Shown here one piece after another: positions 1 to 12,000 of a stretch of 64,000 nt of DNA. The stretch covers positions 62,580,437 through 62,644,436 of the forward strand of contig JALGQZ010000001.1 in assembly GCA_023105745.1 (NCBI GenBank), given 5' to 3'. A program made the position numbers and the translations under genes. The notes under the pieces were generated by a model. The model was not told where the DNA came from. It did no database searches and worked only from the letters and a program-made list of their open reading frames with translations. The stretch's first letter is position 1. Every line of letters starts with the position of its first letter. Source of the stretch: Austropuccinia psidii. Taxonomy: Eukaryota; Basidiomycota; Pucciniomycetes; Pucciniales; Sphaerophragmiaceae.

Positions 1-106
1 CTTTTTCTTTTAAATTAAATGAAAAAGTCTGTTGAAGACAATTTTAACTGTGTATAAAGTTATTTTTGGCCTTATGGGTATGTTATACATACCCTACAGG
101 CTCACA
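1..106 (-). mobile_element. Edge of an A-like LTR inserted in element A1
   Basis: Read on the minus strand the segment begins TGTGAGCCTGTAGGGTATG at position 106, the usual 5' edge of LTR families A and B here, but it then differs from both. It cuts the A1 reading frame within the integrase C-terminal region: A2 continues with VSLLKPY where A1 stops. The rest of this LTR and any internal region lie beyond the left edge. Whether it is a solo LTR or a full element cannot be seen. Confidence 0.65.
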
Positions 107-3100
107 GCGCTGACTGGAAAAGGGGGGTATTTATTTTCCAATTCACCCCCCAATTCCACTTGAACTGCATTGGTTCCATGTAAGGCAACAATAACAAAAG
201 GTCCTACATAAGAATCTTTAAGTTTCTTTGGGCCTTTGATATTATTAAAATTCAAGGTTGAAACTAGAGCTAAGTCCCCTACTTTGAAGTCTGGTACTTT
301 ATGACTCTTGTCCCACTTCTGTTTTGCATAATTTAAAGCATCATACATACTTTGTTTTGCATTATGTTTTACTTTATCAAACATTATCTTGAAGCTGGAA
401 GCTGTAGGATGAATGTCAATCAAGTCTTTCCTCAGTGTGTCTGCTGGGAGTCTTGGATTTCATCCTTTTTCTAACACAGCAGGAGTTTGTCCTGTACAAG
501 AATGGACTGATGTCTTGTATGCCGATTCTAGTGCAGGTATCAGAGTGCACCAGTCATGGGTAAAGCCATCTGAGTCTTTGAATTCTAACCCATACACACA
601 AAATCTCCTGATCATGTCTTCTAAACTTTTAATCATCCTCTCTGCTAGCCCATCTGTTTGAGAGTGATATGCTATAGAGAATGATAACTTAGTCCCAAAC
701 AATCTATGAAGATTGGTCCAAAGTGCAGATGTGAACTTGGGATCTCTGTCACTTATGATATTCTTAAATAATCCTGTATGAGAAATATCTCTACTCCACA
801 GAAGAAGAGCTGTTTCCATAGCAGTGTCATCTTTATGACATGGTAAGAATATGGGAGTCTTGCTATATCTGTCTACAATGACTAAACAAGAATTATAACG
901 TTTGTCACCACTTGGAGGAAGTTCTGTGACCCAATCCATGTGAACAACTTCCCAAGGGGATTTTGGTTCTTAAATATGGATCATAAGTCCAAATTTCTTG
1001 CCTGTACTCCTGTTTGCTTTTTGACATCTGTCACCGGTATGGCAATATTCAATGGTTTCCTTTCTCCAAGATGACCATCATGCACAGTTCTTTCCTTTTA
1101 CAAGTGTTCTGTTATCTGACAGGTGTCCACAGTAGATGCTATCATGGCATTCATGGAGAATGGTATTGATAAGCAATCTGCTGCATAATGTCATTACACA
1201 AGAATGTTTGGTTCTGTGGTAAATAATCCCATAAAAAAAGTGAAATCTTCCTTCAGAATAGGAATTTCTCCAAACTTCATCTAGCGCATTGACCAAAGAT
1301 TTATCTTTGCAGTGTTTATCTAATAAAGAAGTCAATATATGGCAATTCTTGTCCTGATTATAAGATTCTCTGACCTCTTCAAAGAATTCAGTCCAAATAT
1401 CAGTTATGTTAATCTCTTCAATTGGAATCTGTGGTTCAGCTTCCAAAGGTACATAAGCTGGGTTATCAGGAGTGTTGGCTAATTCCCACCTGCTAAGTCC
1501 ATCAGCATTCTTGTGAATGTTTCCTGCTTTGTGGACTATAGTCATGTTTCCTCTATATTCCTGAATGGCTATTCGCCATCTCAACATATGTCTGTTGGGA
1601 GTTTTAATGTTAAGAAGTGAATTTACTGCATTACAGTCAGTTGTCACTTCACAAGCACTGCCATCAAGATAATAGTATAATTTCTCAAGTGCCCATACCA
1701 AGCATAAGCACTCCATTTGGCTTGCACCATATCTGGCCTCTGTTGGTTTGATTTGTTTTGAGATATAACAAACTGGTCCCTCTGTATGTTTGTCATCAAC
1801 AATTTGGACTTGTTGTAGGGCTGCCCCTAATCCATCTCTACATGCATCAATGTAAAATTTAAAAGGAATATTCCAGTCAGACATGCGGAGTAAAGATGCT
1901 TCTCTGAGAGCTCTCCTTATCTTCTCATAAGCTTTACTTCTCTCCTGTGTCATCTCAAATACAGTCTGTTGATCACAGATTCTATAAAGTGACTTGGCTA
2001 GAATTGCAAAGTCTTTCAAGTTTTTCCTATAATAACTGGCAAGCCCAAGAAAAGATATCATTTCTTTCTTATTCTGGGGTATTGGCTTAAGTAACACTGC
2101 TGCTACTTTGTTTTTGTCAATACCCCAGCTTAAACTAGAAACAATATGTCCTAATGCTTTGAGTTCTTCAAAACCTAAATTGCATTTCTTAAGTGAAATT
2201 TTCATGTTCACTTCTGCCACCTTGTGAAGTACCCTTGCAAGTCTCTCATGGTGTAAGGAGCAAGAATCAGAACATATGATAATATCATCAATATAAATGA
2301 TAAGCCATCCTTCAGACAATTCTGTGGGAAAGATGGTATTCATCATTCTTTGATAATGGGATAGAGCATTTTTAATGCCAAATGGCATTCTAAGATCCTC
2401 ATAAATACCACAGTGAGTGATAATTCTAAGTAATTTCTTAGGTTTAGGCGTCAAAGAATTTTGATGAAAGCCTTTCAATTCATTCATTGATGTTATATAC
2501 TTGGCTTTAGACAATTGAGTGAAGGTTTCTTGAATTCTAGGGAGTGGATACCTATCTGGAACTGTGTAGGTATTCAATGCTCTGAAATCTCCAACCATTC
2601 TTGACTTATCATTATGCCAGGCAATAATAACAGGTGTTGTTACTTCAACTTCCTCATTATGGCCTACTTTCCTTAGTACACCAAGTTGGATTAACTCTTG
2701 GATATGTTTTTCCAAGGCTTCTCTAGCTCTGGGACTGGCTGGATACGCTGGTCCTATAAGTACTGGAGGATATAGTCTGTCAATATTAAGAGTAATATCA
2801 ACTTCATGTCCCCTTATAGCCCCTAATGGTTCATTATCAGAGGAAAATGAATTATTGTATGTGTATAACATATTGATAAGTTCATTCCTCATGTTTGGTG
2901 ATAATGATGGATTAATTTGTGCTTCAACAAGTTGATTAGACACAAATTTATCTTTATAAGTATCCTCAACAGAAGATACCACAGATATTTGTTTTGGCAT
3001 ATTGGAAAAAGCAAATTTCTGTCCTTTGTCATCCCCAATTGTGAAATATCTGTCTTTGTGGTTATTGGGTCAATACAATAAATATTTAAGTAATCATTTT

Positions 3101-5549
3101 CAAGAATGATTTTCTGAGATGTGCAATTATCCATTACCACAATCTCAGTTTTCATCCTTACACTTCCTGCTGGGTGTGGAAATACAAGATTAGTGTCTAA
3201 TATACCCAAGGGGTACATATTGTTACTGGCACTACTACGTTGCACACCTTCTATTGGCAATAGATGGTTTTTCCATTCAGGAAATATAATTTGGAGATAA
3301 TCTTTGCCCACACAAGTGCAAAATGCCCCTGTATCCAAATTTACTTTGGCTTCAATATCACTCATCAAAACTAATGTGATACAGGATGCTCCAGCAGTGT
3401 AATTTTTTCCTCTAGCAGGTTTTGTTGTACACATTCTGGCATCTTGGATATTGATTAGGTTGCAGCAATCCTCACTGTACTGTGGCAAGTGGGTATGGAC
3501 TTCTGTGACCTCAAAGAAAGCTGTGATGTTTTCAATGGGATAGTCCTCCACTGGTGTATCTTCAGAGACTTCAGAATCTTGATCAGATTCCTTTTTCTCT
3601 GCAGTATACTGAATTGCTTCAATGACCTGAGCTTCATTGATTTTTTTCTTTTTGGTGCAAGTGTTGGCTAAATGTGAAGTACTTCCACATATATGACACT
3701 TCAAGACAGCTCTTTCTGGTCTTTTATCCTCTCTGGGAATCTTTGGGACCATTTTGGATTTAATAGGGATTCTAGTCCAAGTCTTACCAATTCTTGTTCT
3801 GTTAATGATATCTTCCATTGCATTAATGTAGTCCTCTGTTGAGCAGGGTTCTACACATCTGCTCTTGATAGCATGTTCCAGTTCTCCTCCACACTTTCTT
3901 AATATCTTCATATTAATCATAGTGTCAGACATATCTTGATGTAAAGCACATAATCTGTCTTTTTGCTTGAAGAACCAAGTAAGTGGTTTATCTTTCTCTG
4001 AGTTCAAAATGGCACCTTCAAAAGCACTCTCCATTTTAAACCTCCAAGGATTGTTGGCTCATTTAGTAATCACTTCAGATTTCCACCAAGACCAATCATG
4101 TTTTCCATGCTCTATCCTCATCTTGTAATACCATTTCTTTGCAGTATTGGTAAACAGATAGTTTAATTTACCCACTATGATTTCATCAGGTATATTAAAG
4201 TCTTCCTGAAACATATCAATAGTCCTGATGAACTCAATGTGGTTATATTCTCCTTCACCAGAGAATGTTGGCCATTCTTCCAATTTGGGAATATCTTTAA
4301 CCAAGACAATATTTTCTCCTAAGAGTGGTGTAAAACTTCCTTTGACAGAAAGTTTTTCTTCAGTCAAAGGTGTAGAATGTCTTGGCATATGTGGTTCATA
4401 ATTCTTATGAATTTGTTCTACATTTGCAATTATTTCATTTTTTTAACTTCTGCCTTTCACTGTCACTTTTTTCTAAATGTGTAGCAAACTGATTGGTATT
4501 TTCAACTATCTTCAAGACATGATCTTGTAGAATTTTAAGTTGATCATCCATTTTAAAAATAGAAAGATCTTCCATTTCATCATTCTGAATCTGACGTTTA
4601 CTCTCAATTCTGCTACAAGCATTGATAATTGAATCAAATTTGGCATTTGTCAATTCATACCATTGAGTATATTTCTTGTCATGTTTGTTTAAATCATTAA
4701 TATCCAATGTTATTTTAGTAAACTTTGAATCAAGCTTACCAATTTCTACATTAATACCTCTTTGTACATGATCTATTTGGGTGGAATAGTCCTGTTCATT
4801 CTTTCCTGCTCCTTGGCTGTGAATTCCATGAGAGTTCTGGCCATGTTGAACACACTGTCCACAGCTGAAGGCTCCAATTTGGGGATCCTGTACCCATGTG
4901 GGTAAGGTCTGTGTCAATTGTCTTTGCCTTTGCCCTTGCCTTGATGGCTCTTGGGACCTCTCTGCTTCTTCTGAGGTCCTTTGGGCTTTTCTTTGGACAT
5001 TTCTGGAGCTGGTTTGGAGCTGGTAGACGCCACTGGGGCCTCTGTCTCCAAAGCTGGAATCATTTTCAGTTCCTTCTTCTGGTCTATGGATAAAAGACTT
5101 TGGTTCTTCAACCAATCCTTTATCTTTTTGACCTTGTCTTTGCAATACAGGGGGCTCCATCCTCCTAAGAGTTCTATGGTCTTCTCCGGACCCAGAAAGC
5201 TCTTGATGTGTAAGTAGGAGTTCATGGCCCCCTGCCAAAGGCTTGGGCATATTTCCCATTCCTCTTCTTTGTCTGCTCTGAACCAATTTTTGTACTGGCA
5301 TTGATATATTTCTATTGCTGCCACTTGAAAATGGTTCATCCCTGGAAATATTGTCATGGATCAGTTCAGGCTCAGAATTCACGTCAAAATCTGTGGGTAC
5401 AGACCTTGGGGAATGGGGGGAAACTCTGGCATCCTCCAAATGTGTCTTTCTTGAGGAAGACTTGGCACTTCTGAATTTGGTCTTGCCTCTTCCTTGTCCA
5501 CATCCATATGGTTGGACTGAATAGTTTCTTCCATTTTGGTATGCACCAT
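107..5549 (-). pseudogene. A1 Gag-Pol polyprotein, broken
   Basis: Order on the minus strand: Gag N-terminus (AUG at 5549), capsid-like region (about 4390-4060 and 4034-3750), CCHC zinc knuckle (CHICGSTSHLANTC, about 3700-3650), protease with LDTGAF (about 3340), reverse transcriptase with an intact YIDD box (about 2300), RNase H, and integrase (940-430). Lesions: a 1-base loss near the Gag AUG that puts it in the wrong frame, a frameshift in an A run near 4440, a TGA at about 4061, a frame change near 3030 after protease, TGA at 1078-1080, TAA at 970-972, and a TGA near 460. The 1078 and 970 stops and a Cys-to-Gly change in the integrase zinc finger (1033-1035) also occur in A2. Truncated at 107 by another LTR. 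Confidence 0.9.
4914..5357 (-). pseudogene. A1 copy of the spliced overlapping protein (exon 3 part)
   Basis: This is a second open frame overlapping Gag, homologous to A2 8477-9045. It keeps the core WEICPSLWQGAMNSYLHIK and WSPLY and the lysine-rich tail, but ends early after KGKGKDN, where A2 continues to FPRK. The splice signals of intron 2 (GTCTGT...TTCCAG) are conserved upstream and the preceding exon is open in the same frame. The acceptor of intron 1 is lost, because A1 has CCAAAATGG where A2 has CCAGAAATGG. It is the defective counterpart of the A2 gene. Confidence 0.7.
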
Positions 5550-5743
5550 TTTCACATCAATTTAAAGATAAAAGGTAAAAATGCAGGATAAAAGACACAC
5601 CTTTTGGTGGTAATTTAGTCTTTTCCGAGTTAAATAAGGTGCCTCTTTTAGCAATTTGAACCTCAATACTGTCTTGAGATTCTGCTTCTGAAGATTCTGT
5701 ACTAGTGATATATTTTTTTACTGAGTCTGTTGCCAGCTGCACA

Positions 5744-5748
5744 GTATT
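5744..5748. repeat. Target-site duplication of A2, left copy (GTATT)
   Basis: GTATT directly precedes the TGTGAG start of the A2 5' LTR and is repeated at 16043-16047 after the CTTACA end of the 3' LTR. Removing A2 plus one copy rejoins the A1 leader exactly as it reads in A2 at 8070-8085. Confidence 0.95.
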
Positions 5749-7070
5749 TGTGAGCGTTGAGGTATATTTTACATACCCAAATAGGCCACCATTATCTTAA
5801 AAAGAAATTTTGAATCATGCACAACTCATAAGTCATGCATATATCCAAAATTCATCATTTTCAATTTCAGAAAAGATGAATAACTTTTTATTGAGTAAGT
5901 AAATCCATGGATTTAAGACCTGATTTGGATTCTACATAAACATTCACCTAGGGTAGCCCCATAGAGTGAATAAGCTCAATTTAAGTATTTGAGGTGGTAA
6001 AATGGAAAATACTTCAATACCACATCATTAATACCACATAAAAGATGCGTGAAAATTTTTGTTTTTCTTGATTTTAAGCCAAAATAATGGGAAAGTGAGA
6101 AATCCCATGTTACATATACACTAAAAATAGTGTTATGCATGTTTTGAGCAATTAATATCATGGTATTCTTACATAGACTTTTGGCAAACCCATAGTGGAT
6201 ATCCCACTTGAAGCTTAATTTTCTATTTTGACGTGAAAAATAGGCAAGGGCAACAAAAGATATGACAGAGAGCCAGGGTACCCAACTTCTGAGGCCTCAG
6301 AGGCATGGACAGCTCCAAAGCATGGATCCATGGCTGATCTTAGCCCAATTAGTAAACTAAAACACTTTGGGAACTTGGTAACCATGTTACAACTACATTA
6401 AATCTTAAGAAAATAGCAAATAACCTGCTATTTTGATGTGCCAAGGAGGTAATGAGCTACTTAGACTCCTGTAACCATGTCAATTCGTGATGACATTCCA
6501 TGACTAGACACTAAAAGAGTAATTAAAACCCTTTTAGGACATATATTCATTGATTTACCTCATAGTAACCAGCAAAATACTGCTATTTGCAATTCTACGT
6601 AGAAATGAGGTAAAAACTTCAAAAATTCATTAAAAATACAATTATTGATGAATCTTTCTGAAGCTTTCAGGACTAATAGAGAACTTTATTATCTATGGTA
6701 CAACCAAAAAGAATTATGGTTTTACTAGTAAAATTAAAAGGTTTACCTACAGTCCATTTTTGACCATTCTACGTGAAACACTGAATCTTCAAAAATTCAC
6801 AGTAATTACAACCTGTGATGAAATTGGCAATAACATTGATAACTTTGAGAAATCAATGATTATTTTAGAATATAAGAAGATTTACAGATGTTACTCCTTT
6901 TATTCTTAACCATATTGGGGTTGGTAGTCACGTAAAAGCATCTATTAAGTAATTATGATAATCTTACATGACAACTGATGATGCAATCAATAATCCAAAA
7001 AGGTTTATTGTTTTCTCACTCACTGGTTTTTCAGTTTTCTCCATGGTACGCCTCTGTGAGCTGTTGTTGA

Positions 7071-7110
7071 CTTAAAAAAGGCCTCCTCTTGCTGTTTTTT
7101 CCAGGAATCA
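7071..7110 (+). promoter_or_regulatory. Candidate core promoter of LTR-A
   Basis: A TATA-like CTTAAAAAAGG at 7070-7080 is followed by a pyrimidine-rich stretch (CCTCCTCTTGCTGTTTTTTCC) before the short leader that ends at the splice donor 7145. The block is conserved in the A2 3' LTR near 15440 and in the A1 LTR. Start site and function are inferred from position only. Confidence 0.35.
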
Positions 7111-7144
7111 TCTTATCAATTTATTAAATCATTATTACCAACAA

Positions 7145-7153
7145 GTAAGTATT
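7145..7153 (+). promoter_or_regulatory. Splice donor in LTR-A (GTAAGTATT)
   Basis: CCAACAA|GTAAGTATT matches a strong 5' splice site. It is identical in the A2 3' LTR and the A1 LTR and mutated to GGAAGTATT in the solo LTR-A. Joined to the acceptor at 8056-8057 it removes a 913-base leader intron, and the last exon base A plus TG of the next exon makes an AUG in frame with the following open frame. Confidence 0.6.
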
Positions 7154-7674
7154 AGTTACAGCTATTCTTAAGTGTTTTAAATCTTTCAGAATCAACCAGA
7201 AAGACGTGAAATCATAGAATCCAGCTATATATTGTTGTAATACTGTTATAAATCTATTTTGATCCTTAAAATCCACAATTCTACGTCAAATCTCTCTATA
7301 TTATCTTTCAATAAGTTCTTTGGAATAATGGTGAGTGATTTATTTTTAATTCTTACAGTTTTTCTCTAAAAATTAGTTTTCTTCGAGAATTATTGCTATA
7401 ATTATTCTTGCAAAAGATAATTATATATATTGAAATAATAAAATTATTTTAATAAAAAGATGTTTTATTATTACAATCTTCTTTTAATTGATTCTTGTAG
7501 ACAATTACTGCTCACTGTTATAATCACTAGTAGTGTATAACACATGAAACAAATAATTTTATAATTATTTAATTGTGGTTATAATAATTTTTATTATTAT
7601 ATTTCATAAGAACAGACATAGTACTGTTGATTAATAGTAATATTATCATCAGTTTCATAGTCACATCTTACATT

Positions 7675-7690
7675 TGGGGGCCTGGCCGTG
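7675..7690 (+). other. Primer-binding-site candidate of A2
   Basis: TGGGGGCCTGGCCGTG starts two bases after the 5' LTR, the usual place and first bases (TGG) for a tRNA primer-binding site. It is identical in A1 (minus strand, about 18611-18596). The matching tRNA was not identified. Confidence 0.5.
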
Positions 7691-8057
7691 TTTTTTGAAC
7701 CTTGTACCCTTAATTAATATATTTTTAAGCTCTAAAATATATTAATTTAATATTTTTTTTCTTTCATTTTAAAGTTAAAATAATTCTTATTTTTGAAATT
7801 GTTTTGAAAATCTTTTTCATTGAGGAATTTGATTTAATTTTATACTGTTTTACATGTGGCTTTTTCACATCCAAAAACTCATAAAATTATTCTTTGAGTT
7901 ACTCTGAATTAATTTTCATTTAAAATCTTAAATTTTAATTTTTTTTCTTTAAAAAGAATAATTTTTTTAATATTAAAAAATATAAAACTTATAAAAAATC
8001 TTTAAAAATATTTTAAAAAAGTATAAAAAATAATTTTTCTCTTTTATAATTTTTTAG
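7691..8057 (+). other. A2 untranslated leader
   Basis: Very AT-rich leader without a supported gene. It ends in TTTTTTAG at 8057, a good 3' splice site that is also present before the homologous gene in A1 (TTTTTTCTAG) and in family B (CTTTTTAG, 40265). The same leader in A1 was the target of the 2.2-kb DNA transposon. Confidence 0.6.
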
Positions 8058-9045
8058 TGTCTTTAATCAAATACTGTGCAGCTGGCAACAGACTCAGTAA
8101 AAGATATATCACTAGTCCAGAATCTTCAGAAGCAGAATCTGAAGACAGTATTGAGGTGCAGATTGCTAAAAGAGGCACCTTATTTAACTCAGAAAAAGCT
8201 AAATTACCACCAAAAGGTGTGTATTTTATCTTATATTTTCACCTTTTATCTTTAAATTGACGTGAAAATGGTGCATACCAGAAATGGAAGCAACTATTCA
8301 GTCCAGCCAGATGGATGTGGACAAGGAAGAGGCAAGACCAAATCCAGAAGTGCCAAATCTTCCACAAGAAAGACACATCTGGAGGATGCCAGAGTTGCCC
8401 CCCATTCCCCAAGGTCTGTACCAACAGCTTTTGACGTAAATTCTGAGCCTGAACTAATTTATGATAATATTTCCAGGGCTGAACCATTTTCAAGTGGCAG
8501 CAATAGAAATATATCAGAGCCAGTACAAAAATTGGTTCAGAGCAGCCAAAGAAGAGGAGTGGGAAATCTGCCCAAGCCTTTGGCAGGGGGCCATGAACTC
8601 CTACTTACACATCAAGAGCTTTCTGGGTCAGGAGAAGACCATAGAACTCTTAGGAGGATGGAGCCCCCTGTCTCGCAAAGACAAGGTCAAAAAGATAAAG
8701 AATTGGTTGAAGAACCAAAGTCTTTTATCCATAGACCAGAAGAAAGAGTTGGAAATGACTCCAACTTTGGAGACAGAGGCACCAGTGGCATCTACCAGCT
8801 CCAAACCAGCTCCAGAAGCATCCAAGGACAAGCCCAAAGGACCTCAAAAGAAACAGAGAGGTCCCAAGAACCATCAAGGCAAGGGCAAAGGCAAAGCCAA
8901 TTGGCACAGACCTTACACACAAGGGTACAGGATCCCCAAATTGGAGCCTTCAGCCATGGACAGTGTCTTCAATATGGCCAGAACTCTTATGGAATTCACA
9001 GCCAAGGAGCAAGAAAGGATGAACAGGACTTTTCCACGCAAATAA
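8058..9045 (+). CDS. Spliced protein overlapping Gag in another frame (family A accessory protein)
   Basis: Proposed exons: 8058-8216, 8282-8413 and 8477-9045, preceded by an LTR exon ending at 7144 whose last A completes the AUG. Introns: 8217-8281 (GTGTGT...CCAG, branch-like TTGAC) and 8414-8476 (GTCTGT...CCAG, branch-like ACTAAT). The exons join in one frame and total 861 nt, or 286 residues. The protein has an acidic N-terminus (ESSEAESEDSIE), a middle with conserved tryptophans (IWRMPELPPIPQ; EEEWEICPSLWQG; GGWSPLS), a lysine/glycine-rich tail near residues 210-240 and a conserved end MARTLMEF...FPRK. Exon 3 lies in the +1 frame relative to Gag, which stays open beneath it. Family B has the same core and the same stop position (42770-42842). 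Function unknown; the basic tail suggests nucleic-acid binding. Splicing is inferred, not observed. Confidence 0.6.
8217..8281 (+). other. Intron 1 of the overlapping gene, containing the Gag-Pol AUG
   Basis: The 65-bp intron runs from GTGTGT to CCAG. If it is retained, the upstream frame stops at 8258-8260 and the Gag AUG follows at 8268. If it is removed, that AUG is lost and translation enters the other frame. Family B has the same arrangement at 40416-40501 with a consensus GTGAGT donor and its Gag AUG at 40491. Confidence 0.55.
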
Positions 9046-12000
9046 CTGATGTACAAAGAATTATTAATGTAGAAATTTGCAAACTTGAGTCAAAGTTAAA
9101 GCAAATTACATTAGACATCAATGATTTAAAGAAAAGTGACAAGAAACATTCTGAATGGCATCAATTGACAACTGTCACCCTTGAGTCAATTGACAATACT
9201 TATAAAAGAATTGAGAACCAATGTCAAGCTCAAAATAATGACATGGAAGATCTTTCCATTTTTAAAATGAATGATAGACTTAAAGCTCTTGAAGACAATG
9301 TCTTACAAATAGTTGAGAATACCAATCAATTTGCTATACATTTAGCAAAAAGTGACAGTGAAAGGCAGAAGCTGAAGAATGAAATAATTGCAAGTGTGGA
9401 ACAAATTCATAAGAATCATGAACCACATATGCCAAGACATTCTACACCTTTGACTGAAGAAAAACTTTCTATTAAAGAAAGTTTGACCCCATTCTTAGGA
9501 GAAAATGTTATTTCTGCAAAGGATATTCCCAAATTAGAAGAATGGCCAACATTCTCTGGTGAAGGAGAATACAACCATATTGAATTCATCAGGACTATTG
9601 ATATGCTGCAAGAAGACTTTAATATACCTGATGAAATCATAGTGGGTAAATTACATTGTTTGTTTACCAAGACTGCAAAGAAATGGTATTACAAGATGAG
9701 AATAGATCATGGAAGACATGACTGGTCTTGATGGAAATCTGAAGTGATTACCAAATGGGCCAATAATTCTTGGAGGTTTAAAATGGAAAATGCTTTTGAA
9801 AGTACCATTTTTAACTCAGAAAAAGATAAACCGCTTACTTGGTTCTTCAAACAAAAAGACAGATTATCTGCTTTACATCCAGATATGTCTGACACTATGA
9901 TTAATATGAAAATATTAAGGAAGTTTGGAGGAGAACTAGAACATGCTATCAAAAGCAGATGTGTAGAACCCTGTTCAACAGAGGACTACATTAATGCTAT
10001 ATAAGATATCATTACCAGAACAAGAATTGGTTAGACTTGGATTAAAAACCCAATAGAGTCAATAATGGTCTCAAAGATTCCTAGAGAGGACAAAAGACCA
10101 GAAAGACCTGTCTTGAAGTGTCATAAATGTGGAAGTACTTCACATTTAGCCAACACTTGCCCTAAGAAGACAAAAATCAATGAAGTCCAAGTCATTGAAG
10201 AAATTCAGTGTACTGAAGAGAAAGAAGAATCTGATCAAGACTCTGCAATCTCTGAGGATACACCAGTGGAGGACTATCCCATTGAAAACATCACAGCTTT
10301 CTGTGAGGCCACAGAATTCCATACCCACTTGCCACAATACAGTGAAGATTGCTGCAACCTGATAAATATCCAAGATGCCAAAATGTGTAAAACAAAACCT
10401 GCCAGAGGAAAAGGTTACACTGCTGGAGCATCCTGTATCACATCAGTTTTGATGAGTGATATTGAAGCCAAATTTAATTTGGATACAGGGGCATTTTTTA
10501 CTTGTGTAGGCAAAGATTATCTCCAAATTATACTTCCTGAATGGAAAGCCCATCTATTACCAATAGAAGGTGTACAATTCAGTAGTGCCAGTAACAATAT
10601 GTACCCCTTGGGTATATTGGACACTACTATTGTATTTCCACATCCAGCAGGAAGTGTAAGAATGAAAACTGAGATTGTAGTAATGGACAATTGCACATCT
10701 CAGCACATCATTCTTGGAAATGATTACTTGAATATGTATGGTATTGATATAAATAACCATAAAGACAGATATTGCACAATTGGAGATAACAAAAGGCAAA
10801 AATTTGCTTTCTCCAATATGCCGAAACAGATATCTGTAGTATCTTCTGTCAAAGATACTTACAAAGATGAATTTGTGTCTAAACAACTTGTTAAAGCACA
10901 AATTAATCCATCATTGTCACCAAAGATGAAGAATGAACTTATTGATGTATTATACACATACAATAATGCATTTGCATCTGATAATGAACCATTAGGCACT
11001 ATAAGGGGACATGAAATTGATATTACTCTTAATATTGATAGACCATATCCTCCAGTACTTAGAAGACCAACTTATCCAGCCAGTCCCAGAGCTAGAGAGG
11101 CTTTGGAAAAACATATCCAAGAGTTAATCCAACTTGGTGTACTAAGGAAAGTAGGCCATAATGAGGAGTTTGAAGTGACAACACCTGTTATCATTGCTTG
11201 GCATAATGATAAGTCAAGAATGGTTGGAGATTTTAGAGCTTTGAATACCTACACAGTTCCAGATAGGTATCCAATCCCTAGAATCCAAGAAACCTTGACT
11301 CAATTGTCTAAAGCCAAGTATATACCATCAATGGATGCATTAAAAGGCTTCCATCAAAATGTTTTGACGCCTAAAGCTAGGAAATTACTTAGAATTATCA
11401 CTCACTGTGGTATTTATGAGTATCTTAGAATGCCATTTGGCATTAAAAATGCTCTATCCCATTATCAAAGAATGATGAATACCATCTTCCCCACAGAATT
11501 GTCTGAAGGATGGCTTATCATTTATATTGATGATATTATTATATGTTCTGACTCATGGTCTTTGCACCTTGAAAGACTTGCAAAAGTACTCCACAAAGTT
11601 GCAGAAGTGAATATGAAAATTTCACTTAAGAAATGCAATTTTGGTTTTGAAGAACTTAAAGCATTAGGACATGTTGTTTCTGGTTTGAGCTTGGGTATTG
11701 ACTAGAATAAAGTGGCAGCAGTGTTACTTAAGCCAATACCCCAGAATAAAAAAGAAATGATGTCTTTTCTTGGATTTGCTAGTTACTATAGGCAACACTT
11801 GAAAGACTTTGCAATTCTAGCCAAATCACTCTGTAGAATCTGTGATCAACAGACTGTATTTGAGATGACACAGGAGAGAATTAAAGCTTATGAGAAGATA
11901 AAGAAAGCCCTTACAGAAGCACCTTTACTCCTCATGCCTGACTGGAATATTCCTTTTAAATTTTACATTGATGCATGTGGAGATGGATTAGGGGCAGCCC

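Larger units (their letters stand above)
107..5743 (-). mobile_element. Element A1 (Ty3/gypsy family A), coding part
   Basis: This is the internal region of a minus-strand family A retrotransposon. Its 5' leader and 5' LTR were separated from it by the insertion of A2 and now lie at 16043-18613 and 18614-20514. The break is clean: position 5748 ends the target duplication GTATT and the leader resumes after the second copy at 16043-16047. The 3' end is lost to the insertion at 106. A1 is therefore older than A2. Confidence 0.9.
5749..7672 (+). repeat. A2 5' LTR (family A)
   Basis: Starts TGTGAGCGTTGAGG and ends CACATCTTACA. It matches the 3' LTR at 14118-16042, and in reverse the A1 LTR (18614-20514) and the solo LTR (54109-56000). 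The second half holds the probable promoter and R region, followed by a strong splice donor (see 7145). Confidence 0.95.

Noticed and set aside
8262..8267. Gag start two codons before 8268 at a GTG
   Set aside because: The ATG at 8268 lies in the same frame, and family B has an ATG at the equivalent point (MTTRSGSQYS).
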